64,000 nucleotides of DNA from Tepidiforma thermophila (GCF_002563855.1 NZ_PDJQ01000001.1:186001-250000); one strand, 5' to 3'. Counted from the first letter of the stretch, positions 1 to 8,919 are shown. Notes: generated by a model from the letters alone, not told the origin. Numbers and translations are program-made.

Positions 1-2
1 GC

Positions 3-383
3 GCCGGGTGCGGGGGATCGAACTCGCTGCAGGCGGCGCGGCTGGCGGCGGAGGCGTGCCGGGCGGCAGGAGTGCGCGAGGTGCTGGTGCTGGGCGGCGC
101 GCCGCCGGCGCGGCAGGAGGCGGCGCGGCTGATGCGGGAAGCGGGCGGACCGCGGCTGCAGTTCGTAGAGGGGGATGTGCGGGTGACGGAGCAGGATGCG
201 AGGGCGGACAAAGCGCGGGCGGATGTGGTGCTGGCGTGGGCAGGGACGCCGCTGCCGCACAAGGTGAGCGACCTCTACCGGCGGCGGGAGGCGGGTGATC
301 CGCCGTTCATCACGGTGCCGACGACGGGGGTGGCGGCCCTCTTCGCGGCGCTGGCCGAACACGCGCGGAACCGCCGCCCGTAG
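3..383 (+). CDS. DUF2325-like protein, C-terminal part (5' end outside window)
   Basis: The frame is open from the first bases of the window and ends at TAG 381-383, so this is the last 126 codons of a longer gene. The visible part reads as an alpha/beta fold: a hydrophobic strand VLVLGG, an Asp-rich middle, the strand [14 protein letters not shown] and the end [16 protein letters not shown]. The order (strand-GG, then a sentence ending in a His-Lys pair before a helix, then a short strand and Gly-Val-Ala-Ala-Leu) resembles DUF2325 proteins, which have no assigned reaction. That family call is by eye and only moderately sure. It lies 25 bases before purE with no terminator between, but purE has its own -10 box. 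Confidence 0.5.
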   Translation, partial: AGCGGSNSLQAARLAAEACRAAGVREVLVLGGAPPARQEAARLMREAGGPRLQFVEGDVRVTEQDARADKARADVVLAWAGTPLPHKVSDLYRRREAGDPPFITVPTTGVAALFAALAEHARNRRP

Positions 384-396
384 CGCCGGGCGGCCG

Positions 397-402
397 TACA
401 AT
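397..402 (+). promoter_or_regulatory. -10 box TACAAT of purE (leaderless arrangement)
   Basis: TACAAT is followed by exactly six bases and the purE ATG at 409. A transcript starting the usual 6-7 bases after a -10 box would begin at the start codon. No Shine-Dalgarno sequence is visible. The same N6 spacing recurs at seven other genes in the window. Confidence 0.6.
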
Positions 403-408
403 GCGGGC

Positions 409-900
409 ATGGCCGGGGAGGCGCCGCTGGTGGGCATCATCATGGGGAGTTCGAGCGACTGGCCGACGATGCGGCTGGCGGCGGAGGTGCTCGAGCGGTT
501 CGGGGTGCCCTACGAGGCGCGGGTCGTTTCGGCGCACCGGACGCCCGGGCTGGTGACGGAGTACGCCTCGACGGCGGCGGCGCGCGGGCTGAAGGTGATC
601 ATCGCGGGGGCCGGGGGCGCGGCTCATCTGCCGGGGATGACCGCGGCGCAGACCCCGCTCCCCGTCATCGGCGTGCCGATCCAGACGAAGGCGCTTCAGG
701 GGCTCGACTCGCTGCTCTCGATTGTTCAGATGCCGCGCGGCACGCCGGTGGCGACGATGGCGATCGGCGAGGCGGGTGCGGTGAACGCGGCGCATTTCGC
801 GGTGCGGCTGCTCGGCGCGGAGGACGCCGCGCTCCGGGAGCGGGTGGCGGCGTTCATGGCGGAGGAGCGGGACCGCGTGCTGGGCGAACAGCTGGCATGA
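409..900 (+). CDS. purE: PurE, N5-carboxyaminoimidazole ribonucleotide mutase
   Basis: 163 residues, the normal length for class I PurE. It moves the carboxylate of N5-CAIR to C4 to give CAIR in purine synthesis, working as a cytoplasmic octamer. Visible family motifs are GSSSDW at residues 13-18 (substrate phosphate loop), SAHRTP at 41-46 carrying the active-site His, and [11 protein letters not shown] at 67-77. The start at 409 rather than any upstream in-frame ATG is chosen because it gives the family N-terminus and sits six bases after a TACAAT box. The stop overlaps the ATG of purK as ATGA, so the two enzymes of this step are translationally coupled. Confidence 0.96.
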   Translation: MAGEAPLVGIIMGSSSDWPTMRLAAEVLERFGVPYEARVVSAHRTPGLVTEYASTAAARGLKVIIAGAGGAAHLPGMTAAQTPLPVIGVPIQTKALQGLDSLLSIVQMPRGTPVATMAIGEAGAVNAAHFAVRLLGAEDAALRERVAAFMAEERDRVLGEQLA

Positions 901-2015
901 CGGCGCTGCCCCCGGGTTCGACCATCGGCGTCATCGGCGGGGGGCAGCTCGGGCTGATGCTGACCGAGGCGGCGCACGCGCTGGGTTACCGGGTGGCGGC
1001 CTTCACCGACACGGCTGATTGCCCGGCCGCCGCGGTGGCCGACGAGCTGGTCGTCGGGGGGTATACGGACGGGGCGGCGATTGCGCGGTTTGCGGAGCTG
1101 GCGGCAGTCGCAACGGTGGAGACGGAGACGCTGCCGGCAGCGACGCTGACGGCGGTGGGGGAGCGGATGGAGCTGCTGCCGCGGGCGGAGATCATCCTGA
1201 CGACGCAGGACCGGGCGAAGCAGCGGACGTTCACGGCCGGGCTGGGCATCGCGGTGCCGCGGCACCGGATCGTGGCGAGTGCGGCGGAGGCGGAGGCGGC
1301 GGGGCGGGAGCTGGCGATGCCGGCGGTCGTCAAGCGGGCGACGGGCGGCTACGACGGCCGGGGGCAGGCATGGGTGACGGCACCGGGCGAACTGGGGGAG
1401 GCGTGGGCGTCGCTCGGGGGCGGCACGTGCGTGGTCGAGGAGCGGGTGCCGTTCGCGGCGGAGTTCTCGGTCATCGTCTGCCGGAGCCGGGCGGGTGAGC
1501 TGGCGTTCTTCGACCCGATCCGGAACGTGCACCGGGGCGGGATTCTGCGGATTTCGCGCGCGCCGGCGGAAATCCCGGAGGCGTCGGCGGCGACGGCGCG
1601 GGAGTTCGCGCGGCGGTTCGCGGAGGGCGCCGGGCTCGTTGGCATTGCGTGCCTCGAGTGCTACCTGCTGCCGGACGGCGGGGTGCTGGTGAACGAGGTG
1701 GCGGCCCGGCCGCACAACTCGGGGCACCTGACGATCGAGGCGTGCGCGACGAGCCAGTTCGCGCAGCTGGTGCGGATCGTGGCGGGGCTGCCGCCCGGGG
1801 ACACGACGCTGCGGGAGCCGGCGACGATGCTCAACCTGATCGGCGACATCGACGAGGAGGCGCTGGCAGCGCTGGAGGCGGCGTACCCGGGGCGGACGTT
1901 CGTGCACCGGTACGGGAAGGCGCCGCGCCCGGGGCGGAAGCTGGGCCATGTGACGGTGCTTGGTTCGAACGCGGTTGTTCCGCCGGCTGCTCGACCGGGG
2001 TGTGAGATCGGCTAG
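897..2015 (+). CDS. purK: PurK, N5-carboxyaminoimidazole ribonucleotide synthase
   Basis: 372 residues, an ATP-grasp enzyme that carboxylates AIR with bicarbonate and ATP to N5-CAIR, the substrate of PurE encoded just upstream. The N-terminus has the pre-ATP-grasp loop [11 protein letters not shown] (residues 11-21). The ATP-grasp core has [16 protein letters not shown] near 141-157, then an E-x-x-x-P segment (VEERVPF) and the metal-binding end [14 protein letters not shown] near 266-279. The C-terminal domain LGHVTVLG is present. It starts inside the purE stop codon (ATGA). Its stop codon TAG falls inside a TAGAAT -10-like box for the next gene. Confidence 0.96.
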   Translation: MTALPPGSTIGVIGGGQLGLMLTEAAHALGYRVAAFTDTADCPAAAVADELVVGGYTDGAAIARFAELAAVATVETETLPAATLTAVGERMELLPRAEIILTTQDRAKQRTFTAGLGIAVPRHRIVASAAEAEAAGRELAMPAVVKRATGGYDGRGQAWVTAPGELGEAWASLGGGTCVVEERVPFAAEFSVIVCRSRAGELAFFDPIRNVHRGGILRISRAPAEIPEASAATAREFARRFAEGAGLVGIACLECYLLPDGGVLVNEVAARPHNSGHLTIEACATSQFAQLVRIVAGLPPGDTTLREPATMLNLIGDIDEEALAALEAAYPGRTFVHRYGKAPRPGRKLGHVTVLGSNAVVPPAARPGCEIG

Positions 2016-2018
2016 AAT
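2013..2018 (+). promoter_or_regulatory. Probable -10 box TAGAAT before the acyl-CoA ligase
   Basis: TAGAAT overlaps the purK stop codon, 34 bases before the ligase ATG at 2053. A weak TCGACC lies 16 bases upstream as a possible -35. This would allow the ligase to be transcribed separately from purEK. Confidence 0.4.
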
Positions 2019-2052
2019 CCGCGCGCATCTTTTGAACGCGGGGGACCGGCCG

Positions 2053-3639
2053 ATGGAAGTACCGCTGCTGCTGAACGATTTCCTGCGCCGCGCGGCGAAG
2101 CTCTACCCGAACAAGGAGGCGATCGTCGACGGCGACCTGCGGATGACGTACCGCGACTACCAGGAGCGTTGCAACCAGCTGGGGCATGCGCTGCTTTCGC
2201 TGGGGGTAAGGAAGGGCGACCGGGTGTGCATCCTCAGCCCGAACAGCCACTACTTCCTCGAGAGCTACTACGGGGTGACGCAGATCGGGGCGATCCTCGT
2301 GCCGCTCAACTACCGGCTGGTGGCTGCGGACCACGAGTACATCATCAACCACGCGGGCGTGAAGGTGGTGCTCGTCGACTACGACTACACGAAGGTAATC
2401 GATGACATCCGCCCGAACCTGAAGACGGTTGAGCATTACATTGTGGCCGACCCGCGGACGCCGAAGCAGACGCCGCCGGGCTGGGTGGACTGGGACGGGC
2501 TGGTCGGCAGCCAGCCGAAGACGGCGACGCCGTTCGTGGAGCAGGACGAGAACGATGTGACGTCGATCAACTACACGTCGGGGACGACGGCGCGTCCGAA
2601 GGGCGTGATGCTGACCCACCGGAACGTGTACATCAACGCGTACAACTTCATCGCCCACCTGCGGGTGCGCCACGAGGACCGGGAGCTGTGGACGCTGCCG
2701 ATGTTCCATGCGAACGGCTGGGGCGGGCCGTTTGCGATTACGGCGATGGGCGGCACGCACGTGGTGCTGCGGGCGGTGGTGGGGGCGGATATCTTCCGGC
2801 TGATCCAGGACGAGAAGATTACGTTCGCGTGCATGGCGCCGGCGGTGCTGAACACGATCCTGACGTTCCCGGACCGGGACAAGTACACGATCACGACGCG
2901 GCCGCGGTTCGTGGTGGCAGGCGCGCCGCCGCCGGCGGCGTTCATTGAGCGGCTGGAGAAGGAGCTGGGCTGGGAGTTCATCCAGATTTACGGGCTGACG
3001 GAGACATCGCCGATCCTGACGGTGAGCATGCCGGATTACCACAACCCGGACGGGCAGAACTACCAGCGGCGGGCGCGGGCCGGGGTGGAGGCGATCGGGG
3101 TGGAGATCCAGGTGCTCGACGACAACGGCAACCCGGTGCCGAAGGACGACAGGACCATCGGCGAGGTGTGCGCGCGCTCGAACGTGGTGCTGAAGGGGTA
3201 CTGGGAGCAGCCGGAGGAGACCGCGAAGGCGATCTACGACGGGTACTTCCACACGGGCGACCTGGCGACGTGGGACGAGTTCGGGAACATCAACATCGTC
3301 GACCGGAAGAAGGACGTGATTATCTCGGGCGGCGAGAACATCTCGTCGGCGGAGGTGGAGGATGCGCTCTACAAGCACCCGGCGGTGCTGGAGTGCGCGG
3401 TGATCGGCGTGCCGAGCGAGAAGTGGGGCGAGACGCCGCGGGCGCTGGTGGTGCTACGGCCGGGGATGACGGCGACGGAGGAGGAGCTCATCCAGTTCTG
3501 CCGGGAGCACCTGGCGCACTTCAAGTGCCCGACGGGCGTGGACTTTGTGGAGAGCCTGCCGCGGACGGCGACCGGGAAGCTGCAGAAGTTCCTCATCCGG
3601 GAGAGGTACTGGGCCGGAAAGGAGCGCCGGGTGAACTGA
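2053..3639 (+). CDS. AMP-forming acyl-CoA synthetase (long/medium-chain fatty acid CoA ligase family)
   Basis: 528 residues of the ANL adenylating superfamily. It should activate a carboxylic acid with ATP to an acyl-adenylate and transfer it to CoA. Visible motifs are the phosphate loop YTSGTTARPKGV (174-185), YGLTETSP (313-320), TGDLATWDEFG (401-411), the hinge DRKKDVIISGGENIS (417-431) and the C-terminal catalytic lysine motif TATGKLQK near 510-517. Substrate cannot be read from sequence; the pattern resembles FadD/AlkK-like ligases. The start is the ATG giving the usual N-terminus (PLLLNDFLRRAAKLYPN). A crotonase lies just downstream on the other strand, fitting acyl-CoA catabolism. Confidence 0.9.
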   Translation: MEVPLLLNDFLRRAAKLYPNKEAIVDGDLRMTYRDYQERCNQLGHALLSLGVRKGDRVCILSPNSHYFLESYYGVTQIGAILVPLNYRLVAADHEYIINHAGVKVVLVDYDYTKVIDDIRPNLKTVEHYIVADPRTPKQTPPGWVDWDGLVGSQPKTATPFVEQDENDVTSINYTSGTTARPKGVMLTHRNVYINAYNFIAHLRVRHEDRELWTLPMFHANGWGGPFAITAMGGTHVVLRAVVGADIFRLIQDEKITFACMAPAVLNTILTFPDRDKYTITTRPRFVVAGAPPPAAFIERLEKELGWEFIQIYGLTETSPILTVSMPDYHNPDGQNYQRRARAGVEAIGVEIQVLDDNGNPVPKDDRTIGEVCARSNVVLKGYWEQPEETAKAIYDGYFHTGDLATWDEFGNINIVDRKKDVIISGGENISSAEVEDALYKHPAVLECAVIGVPSEKWGETPRALVVLRPGMTATEEELIQFCREHLAHFKCPTGVDFVESLPRTATGKLQKFLIRERYWAGKERRVN

Positions 3640-3667
3640 CCCTGCCCGGGAGATCCGCTGCCATCGC

Positions 3668-3694
3668 GGGGCCGCGGCGCGCTGCCGCGGCCCC
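3668..3694. terminator. GC-rich hairpin between convergent genes
   Basis: GGGGCCGCGG (3668-3677) and CCGCGGCCCC (3685-3694) form a perfect 10 bp stem with a 7 base loop between the stops of the ligase and the crotonase. There is no T-run on either side, so it may act as a weak or factor-assisted bidirectional terminator. Confidence 0.45.
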
Positions 3695-3701
3695 TGGCGT
3701 T

Positions 3702-4499
3702 TCAGCTGCCGGTGAAGCGCGGCGGGCGCTTTTCGATGAAGGCCTGGCGCTGCTCACGGGCGTCGTTCACAGCACGGCGGCAGATTGCGATGGCGTGGAT
3801 TTCCTCGCGGAGCTGGGCGTCGAAATCGTTCTCCCAGGCGCGCTGCACGACGCGGCGGGACATGATGGCGGCGATCGGCGGGTGTGCGGCGATCTGCTGC
3901 GCCACGGCGCGGGCTTCGTCGAGCAGGCGCTCGTGGGGGACGAGCCGCTGGAGGAGACCGATGCGGAGGGCTTCGTCGGCGTCGACGGTGCGGCTGGTGA
4001 GGATAAGGTCCAAGGCGTTGCCCTGGCCGACGATGCGCGGCAGGAGGTAGCTCATGCCGGAATCGGGCGAGAGGTTCCGCTCGATGAAGACGGTCTTGAA
4101 ACGGGCCTGTTCGCTGCCGATGCGGATATCGCAGGCGAGGGCGAGAGAGAAGCCCGCCCCGGCGGCGATGCCGTTGATGGCGGCGATGGTGGGCTTGTCG
4201 ATGGTGTAGACGGCGCGGGCCTGGCGGCCGACCCAGCTGTCCTCATCGGTGAGCTGCTGCCAGGGCACGCGGTCGGGCGTTTCGGGCAGGGGCCCGGAGA
4301 GGTCGGCGCCGGAGCAGAAGCCGCGGCCGGCGCCGGTGAAGATGACGGCACGGACGCCGTCATCGTGTTTGAGCCGGTGGCAGACGTCGAGGATTTCCTG
4401 CTGGAGGGGACGGTTGAGGGCGTTGAGCTTTTCGGGCCGGTTGAGGGTGACGGTCGCGATCTCGTCGGCGATGTCGAGCGTGAGGTGTTCGAAGGTCAT
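3702..4499 (-). CDS. Enoyl-CoA hydratase/isomerase family protein, PaaG-like
   Basis: 265 residues, a complete crotonase fold. It has the N-terminal NRPEKLNALNR, the oxyanion loop GFCSGADLSG, the second oxyanion region NGIAAGAGFSLALACDIRI and the trimerisation tail with EKRPPRF. The two catalytic glutamates of true hydratases are missing: Ser stands where GGGCE-type proteins have Glu, and the later Glu is also absent. Instead there is SPDSG, matching the PaaG-type isomerases that use an Asp. So ring-epoxide or double-bond isomerisation of an acyl-CoA is more likely than classical hydration. It converges with the acyl-CoA ligase. Confidence 0.85.
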   Translation of the reverse strand: MTFEHLTLDIADEIATVTLNRPEKLNALNRPLQQEILDVCHRLKHDDGVRAVIFTGAGRGFCSGADLSGPLPETPDRVPWQQLTDEDSWVGRQARAVYTIDKPTIAAINGIAAGAGFSLALACDIRIGSEQARFKTVFIERNLSPDSGMSYLLPRIVGQGNALDLILTSRTVDADEALRIGLLQRLVPHERLLDEARAVAQQIAAHPPIAAIMSRRVVQRAWENDFDAQLREEIHAIAICRRAVNDAREQRQAFIEKRPPRFTGS

Positions 4500-4564
4500 G
4501 CTTCACCCCCGGGTAAGCTGGTGCGGGGAGTGGAGCAGATTGCGGGGCAGGTGTCGAGCGGGGT

Positions 4565-5209
4565 ATGGTGCCGGCGATGATGGACGACGGTGCGGGCAGG
4601 CCGCTGCAGGTTTTGGTGATTTCGGACTTCGTGTGTCCCTGGTGCTACCTGGGGCTGGTGGAGATTGAGCGGGTGGAGCGGGAGTACGAGGTGGAGGTGC
4701 GGCACGTGCCGTACCTGCTGGACCCTTCGACGCCGCCGGAGGGGAAGCCGCGGCGGCCGATGACGCGGCCGGGAGACCCGCCGACGGCGATGGAGCTGCG
4801 GGCGGAGGCTGCGGGAATCCGGTTCACCCGCGGGCGGGAGTGGACGTCGAATTCGGTGCTGGCGCACGAGGGGGCGGAGTTCGCACACGAGGCGGGGCGG
4901 GCGCGGGAGTATGCCCGGGAGATGTTCCGGGCGTATTTCACGGAGCTGGAGGACATCGGGAAGCTGGAGGTGGTGCTGGCCGTGGGCGAGCGGGCCGGGC
5001 TGGACGTGGAGGCGCTGCGGGCGGCGCTGGAGGCGCACACCTACCGGCCGCGGGTGCTGGAGGCGATCGGGTGGACGCGGGAGGCGGGGATCTCGGGGGT
5101 GCCGACGTTCGTGTTCGGCGACCGGTTTGTGCTGCCTGGGGCCCAGGATGCGGCGGTGTTCGATGCGGTGATGGAGCGGCTCGGGGTGCCGCGGCGGCGG
5201 CAGGGGTAG
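4565..5209 (+). CDS. DsbA-family (FrnE-like) thiol oxidoreductase
   Basis: 214 residues with the thioredoxin-fold start VLVISDFVCPWCYLG. The CPWC motif is at residues 23-26, and an alpha-helical insertion leads to the cis-proline loop GVPTFVFGDRFVLPGAQ. This is the layout of the cytoplasmic FrnE/DsbA-like group, which shuffles disulfides or binds glutathione-like thiols. No signal peptide is present. The ATG at 4565 is used; ATGs at 4577 and 4580 are alternatives only a few residues shorter. It is divergent from the crotonase, 65 bases away. Confidence 0.85.
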   Translation: MVPAMMDDGAGRPLQVLVISDFVCPWCYLGLVEIERVEREYEVEVRHVPYLLDPSTPPEGKPRRPMTRPGDPPTAMELRAEAAGIRFTRGREWTSNSVLAHEGAEFAHEAGRAREYAREMFRAYFTELEDIGKLEVVLAVGERAGLDVEALRAALEAHTYRPRVLEAIGWTREAGISGVPTFVFGDRFVLPGAQDAAVFDAVMERLGVPRRRQG

Positions 5210-5238
5210 CAGGCGGTTTCCGCACGGGTGAGGGCGGA

Positions 5239-5267
5239 CTGACAACCCTTTGCGATTCGGCTACGCT
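5239..5267 (+). promoter_or_regulatory. Sigma-70-type promoter of the VWA gene
   Basis: CTGACA (5239-5244) and TACGCT (5262-5267) are separated by 17 bases. The start codon follows at 5313 behind a GGGGAGG ribosome-binding site at 5297-5303. Confidence 0.6.
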
Positions 5268-5312
5268 CGTGGAACACGGCGCGGGTTCCGCGCCCCGGGG
5301 AGGTTTGGACCG

Positions 5313-7493
5313 ATGGCGATGCGCTACCGCTATTCGATGTGGGATGGGACGCAGGAGGTGCCGGCGCTCGACCCGGACCAGATCCTGGACAACATCACGG
5401 ACGACCTGATGAATTTCGGGGACCTGCAGCACGCGCTGCGGAATTTGATGCAGCGCGGGATGCGGAACCCGATGGGCCAGCGGATGCAGGGCCTCCGGGA
5501 CCTGCTGCAGCAACTCCGGCAGCAGCGGCGGCAGCAACTCGACCGGTTCGACCTTTCGTCGATTTTCGATGACCTGAAGCGGAAGCTGGACGAGATCCTT
5601 GAGCTGGAGCGGAACACGCTTGAGCGCCGGCTGGAGGAAGCGGACCGGGCCGGGGGCGAGCACCAGGACGGCGGTACGCAACCGGGGCAGCAGCGGAGCG
5701 AGGCAGGCCAGCAGCCGGCCGGGCAGCAGGGTGCGCAGGCGAGCCAGCAGCAGGGCCAGCGCGGCGAGCAGGGCGAACCGGGCGAGGGGAGCCAGCAGGG
5801 GCAGCAGGGCGGTCAGCCGACGCCGCCGCGCGAGTTCGCCGAGATGCTGCGGAACATCGCCAACCGGAAGAAGGAGTTCCTGGAGAACCTGCCGCAGGAT
5901 GTGGCGGGGCAGGTGCGGCAGCTCCAGAACTACGAGTTCATGGACCCGGAGGCGCAGGCGAAGTTCAACGAGCTGCTGGAGTCCCTGAAGAAGGCGATGA
6001 TGGATACCTTCTTTAAGGATCTCTACAACCAGATTGCGAACATGTCGCCCGAGGACCTGCAGCGGATGAAGGAGATGGTCCGCGAGCTGAACCAGATGCT
6101 GCAGGACCGGATGGCGGGGCGGGAGCCGAACTTCGAGGAGTTCATGCAGAAGTACGGCGACCTGTTCGGCGACAACCCGCCGCAGTCGCTGGACGAGCTG
6201 GTGCGGCAGATGCAGCACCAGATGGGGCAGATGCAGTCGCTGCTCGATTCGCTGCCGGGGGACCTGCGCCAGCAGCTGCAGGACCTGCTCTCGGACAAGA
6301 TTGGGGACCCGGAGCTGCAGCAGGCGCTGAACGAGCTGGCGCAAAACCTGGAGTACCTCTACCCGATGCGGGACCTTCGGAACCAGTACCCGTTCCGGGG
6401 CGAGGAAGAGCTGGACCTGCAGTCGGCGATGCAGCTGATGGAGCAGATGCAGTCGATCGACGAGCTGGAGCGGCAGATCGAGCGGACGCAGTACGGCGGG
6501 GACATCGAGGACATCGATGCGGACAAGCTGGAGGAGCTGCTCGGGCCGGAGGCGCGGGAGGCGCTGGAGCAGCTGAAGCAGTTCCTGGAGATCCTCGAAG
6601 AGGCCGGGTACATCCGGAAGAAGGGGAACCAGTGGGAGCTGACGCCGCGCGGCACGCGGAAGATCGGCCAGCGGGCGCTGGCGGAGATCTACCAGCAGCT
6701 GAAGGCGGACACGTTCGGCAAGCACGAGGTGCGGGAGACGGGGACCGGCGGCGAGCGGACGGACACGACGAAGCCGTATGAGTTCGGGGACCCGTTCTAC
6801 CTGGACATCCAGAAAACGATGATGAACTCGATGTACCGGGAGGGGCCGGGCACGCCGCTGAAACTGAAGCCGGACGACTTCGAGGTGGCGCGGACGGAGA
6901 TGCTGACGCAGACGGCGACGGTGATCATGCTCGACCTGAGCTGGTCGATGGCGCTGCGCGGCTCATTCCAGGCGGCGAAGAAGGTGGCGATGGCCCTGAA
7001 CAACCTGATTTCGTCGCAGTACCAGCGCGACAGCCTGTACATCATCGGGTTCAGCGCATATGCGCGGGAGCTGAAGACGGAGGAGCTGCCGTATGTGCGG
7101 TGGGATGAGTCGGTGCTGGGGACGAACATGCACCACGCGCTGATCATCGCGCAGCGGCTGCTGGCGAAGCATACGCAGGGGACGCGCCAGATCATCATGA
7201 TTTCGGACGGGGAGCCGACGGCGCACCTGGAGCGGGGGCGCTCGTACTTCGCCTACCCGCCGAGCCCGATCACGATCCGGGAGACGCTGAAGGAGGTGAA
7301 GCGGTGCACGCAGAAGCGGATCACCATCAACACCTTCATGCTGGACCGGAACTACTACCTGAAGGAGTTCGTGAACCAGGTGGCCCGGATCAACAAGGGG
7401 CGGGTGTTCTACACGACGCCGGATAAGCTGGGCGAGTACATCCTGGTGGACTACGTGGCGCAGAAGCGGAAGCGGCTGGCGGGCATGGGATAG
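5313..7493 (+). CDS. VWA-domain protein with MIDAS and Gln/Gly-rich linker
   Basis: 726 residues. The N-terminal part is rich in Leu, Gln and charged residues and probably helical. Residues about 110-172 form a low-complexity linker of Gln, Gly, Glu and Ala. A long helical region follows, with a winged-helix-like stretch GYIRKKGNQWELTPRGTRKI. The C-terminal von Willebrand A domain has the metal-ion site DLSWS at 541-545, then LGTNMHHAL and MISDGEP. There is no signal peptide or membrane segment. In other bacteria such VWA proteins work with a MoxR-type AAA ATPase or with magnesium chelatase-like partners. No such ATPase is in the window, so the role is open. The ATG at 5313 is preferred over 5250 because of its ribosome-binding site. 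Confidence 0.85.
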   Translation: MAMRYRYSMWDGTQEVPALDPDQILDNITDDLMNFGDLQHALRNLMQRGMRNPMGQRMQGLRDLLQQLRQQRRQQLDRFDLSSIFDDLKRKLDEILELERNTLERRLEEADRAGGEHQDGGTQPGQQRSEAGQQPAGQQGAQASQQQGQRGEQGEPGEGSQQGQQGGQPTPPREFAEMLRNIANRKKEFLENLPQDVAGQVRQLQNYEFMDPEAQAKFNELLESLKKAMMDTFFKDLYNQIANMSPEDLQRMKEMVRELNQMLQDRMAGREPNFEEFMQKYGDLFGDNPPQSLDELVRQMQHQMGQMQSLLDSLPGDLRQQLQDLLSDKIGDPELQQALNELAQNLEYLYPMRDLRNQYPFRGEEELDLQSAMQLMEQMQSIDELERQIERTQYGGDIEDIDADKLEELLGPEAREALEQLKQFLEILEEAGYIRKKGNQWELTPRGTRKIGQRALAEIYQQLKADTFGKHEVRETGTGGERTDTTKPYEFGDPFYLDIQKTMMNSMYREGPGTPLKLKPDDFEVARTEMLTQTATVIMLDLSWSMALRGSFQAAKKVAMALNNLISSQYQRDSLYIIGFSAYARELKTEELPYVRWDESVLGTNMHHALIIAQRLLAKHTQGTRQIIMISDGEPTAHLERGRSYFAYPPSPITIRETLKEVKRCTQKRITINTFMLDRNYYLKEFVNQVARINKGRVFYTTPDKLGEYILVDYVAQKRKRLAGMG

Positions 7494-7529
7494 GGCAAGC
7501 TGGCGCCGCAGCGGGCGACGTTGACGTTG

Positions 7530-7570
7530 AACGAAGAGGGGGGCCCACGGTCATGGGCCCCCTCTTCGTT
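7530..7570. terminator. Bidirectional hairpin terminator
   Basis: AACGAAGAGGGGGGCCCA (7530-7547) pairs with TGGGCCCCCTCTTCGTT (7554-7570), a stem of about 17 bp with one extra G. It lies between the convergent stops of the VWA gene and the response regulator. A short A/T-rich end on both sides suits use in both directions. Confidence 0.75.
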
Positions 7571-7596
7571 GTCCGCGACCGCGGGAGGTGCGGGGA

Positions 7597-8373
7597 TTAG
7601 CCGGCGGCGGCTTCGGCGTCGTCGAGCATGGCCTGGGCTTCGTCGACGCTTTCGAGGCGGACGATGCCCTTGCGGATGGCGTAGCGGATGAGGTCGGTGC
7701 GGTTGCGGGCGTGGAGCTTGGCCATGATGTGGGCCTTGTGGGCTTCGACGGTTTTGACGGAGATGTAAAGTTCGTTGGCGATGCCCTGGTTGGTGTAGCC
7801 CTCGGCGATGAGCTGGAGGACTTCGCGTTCGCGGCTGGTGAGGGTATCCATGCCGTTGCGCTGGTCTGCGCGCTTGGCCTGGTAGAGGACTTCGGCGAGG
7901 TCGAAGCCTTCGGAGAGGGAGCTGGAGAAGTAGCTGTTGCCGCGGTGGACGGTCTGGATGGCGAGGACGAGTTCGGAGACGTCGGATTTTTTGACGATGT
8001 AGCCGGAGGCGCCGGAGCGGATGGCATCGAGGAGCTGGTCTTCGTCGACGAAACCGCTGAGCATGACCACGCGGGTGGAGGGTGCGATGCGGCGGATCTG
8101 GCGGGTGGCTTCGAGGCCGTTGAGGCCGGGCATGACGACGTCCATGAGGACGACATCAGGCTGGAGGCGTTCGACGGCCTGGACGGCTTCGCGGCCGTTT
8201 TCGACGTCGGCGACGACTTCGAGCTCGGGCTGGGCTTCGAGGAGCATCCGGAGGGCCTGGCGGATGACGGCGTGGTCGTCGACGAGGAGGATGCGGATGG
8301 GGCCGGCTCCGCGGGCGGCGCTGGCGGTGGAGCGGGCCGGGAGGGTCCTGGGCTGGGGGCGCATCTGGTTCAC
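7597..8373 (-). CDS. NarL/FixJ-type response regulator (orphan)
   Basis: 258 residues. After a basic, Ala-rich N-terminal tail of about 25 residues comes the receiver domain. It has the acidic pair VDD (31-33), the phospho-acceptor Asp at about 78 (VLMDVVMPG), SG for the Thr/Ser switch and the conserved Lys in VKKSD. The LuxR-type DNA-binding domain follows, with TSREREVLQLIAEGYTNQ and the recognition helix KTVEAHKAHIMAKL. A 20-residue acidic tail ends it. The start is GTG behind AGAGGAG. No histidine kinase is adjacent; the PAS kinase at 48.2-50.1 kb is the only one in the window. It should regulate transcription; its targets are unknown. Confidence 0.92.
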   Translation of the reverse strand: MNQMRPQPRTLPARSTASAARGAGPIRILLVDDHAVIRQALRMLLEAQPELEVVADVENGREAVQAVERLQPDVVLMDVVMPGLNGLEATRQIRRIAPSTRVVMLSGFVDEDQLLDAIRSGASGYIVKKSDVSELVLAIQTVHRGNSYFSSSLSEGFDLAEVLYQAKRADQRNGMDTLTSREREVLQLIAEGYTNQGIANELYISVKTVEAHKAHIMAKLHARNRTDLIRYAIRKGIVRLESVDEAQAMLDDAEAAAG

Positions 8374-8463
8374 GGTCGAACTCCTCTGATGGTCTCCGGC
8401 GCTGGCTGGTGGGCCGTGCCGTGTCGGATTGCGCCAGGTGGCGGGGGTCCGGCGACAGGGAGG

Positions 8464-8469
8464 AGTCTA
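8464..8469 (-). promoter_or_regulatory. -10-like box TAGACT before the response regulator
   Basis: TAGACT on the minus strand lies about 90 bases upstream of the regulator start, in the 223-base gap 8374-8596. No good -35 is seen. Nothing else was recognised in that gap. Confidence 0.3.
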
Positions 8470-8596
8470 GGGCGTGCCTCGCGCGGGCGTATTGGCAAAA
8501 ACCCTAATCGTGGCGCGCAAAGACCCGGGGATAGGGGCACCCGGGGGCAGGAATCGGTGGTTTCCCGGCCGGAGGCGGGCGGGACCGGAGCCCGTG

Positions 8597-8884
8597 TCAG
8601 ATGGTGAAGAAGGCGCGCTCGATATGGCCGGGCTCGACGCAGAGGTGGATTTCGGAGCGGAGGGCCATGATGTGGGTATCGTTGGCGGCGTGCTCGGCGG
8701 CCTCTTCGGAGTCGTAGATGGCGAGGCGGGCGATTTCGCCGCTGTCGTCGTGGGGGCGCATCAGGTAGGTGACCTGGCAGCCGGGTGTGGCGGCGACCGC
8801 CTCATCGAGCTTGCGCAGGAGTTCTTCGACGCGGGCATCTTCACCGCGGCGGGGCTTCATGATGGACAGGCGAATGTACGGCAT
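8597..8884 (-). CDS. ABM-like (dimeric alpha/beta barrel) small protein
   Basis: 95 residues. The pattern is that of antibiotic-biosynthesis-monooxygenase or dimeric ferredoxin-like barrels: a first strand YIRLSIMKPRRG, a long helix to KLDEAVAATPG, then strands CQVTYLMRP and IARLAIYDS, and a helix ending in an EIHLCVEPGHIERAFF strand. Such proteins are often cofactor-free oxygenases, heme-binding proteins or stress proteins; no catalytic residues can be assigned. It has its own -10 box and an AGGAG-like site (CCGGAGG). Confidence 0.7.
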   Translation of the reverse strand: MPYIRLSIMKPRRGEDARVEELLRKLDEAVAATPGCQVTYLMRPHDDSGEIARLAIYDSEEAAEHAANDTHIMALRSEIHLCVEPGHIERAFFTI

Positions 8885-8913
8885 GGGTGTGCTCTGCTAC
8901 CTCCGGAGGGCGA

Positions 8914-8919
8914 ATTCTA
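8914..8919 (-). promoter_or_regulatory. -10 box TAGAAT of the ABM-like gene
   Basis: TAGAAT on the minus strand is about 30 bases before the ATG, with CGGAGG between as ribosome-binding site. Confidence 0.45.
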
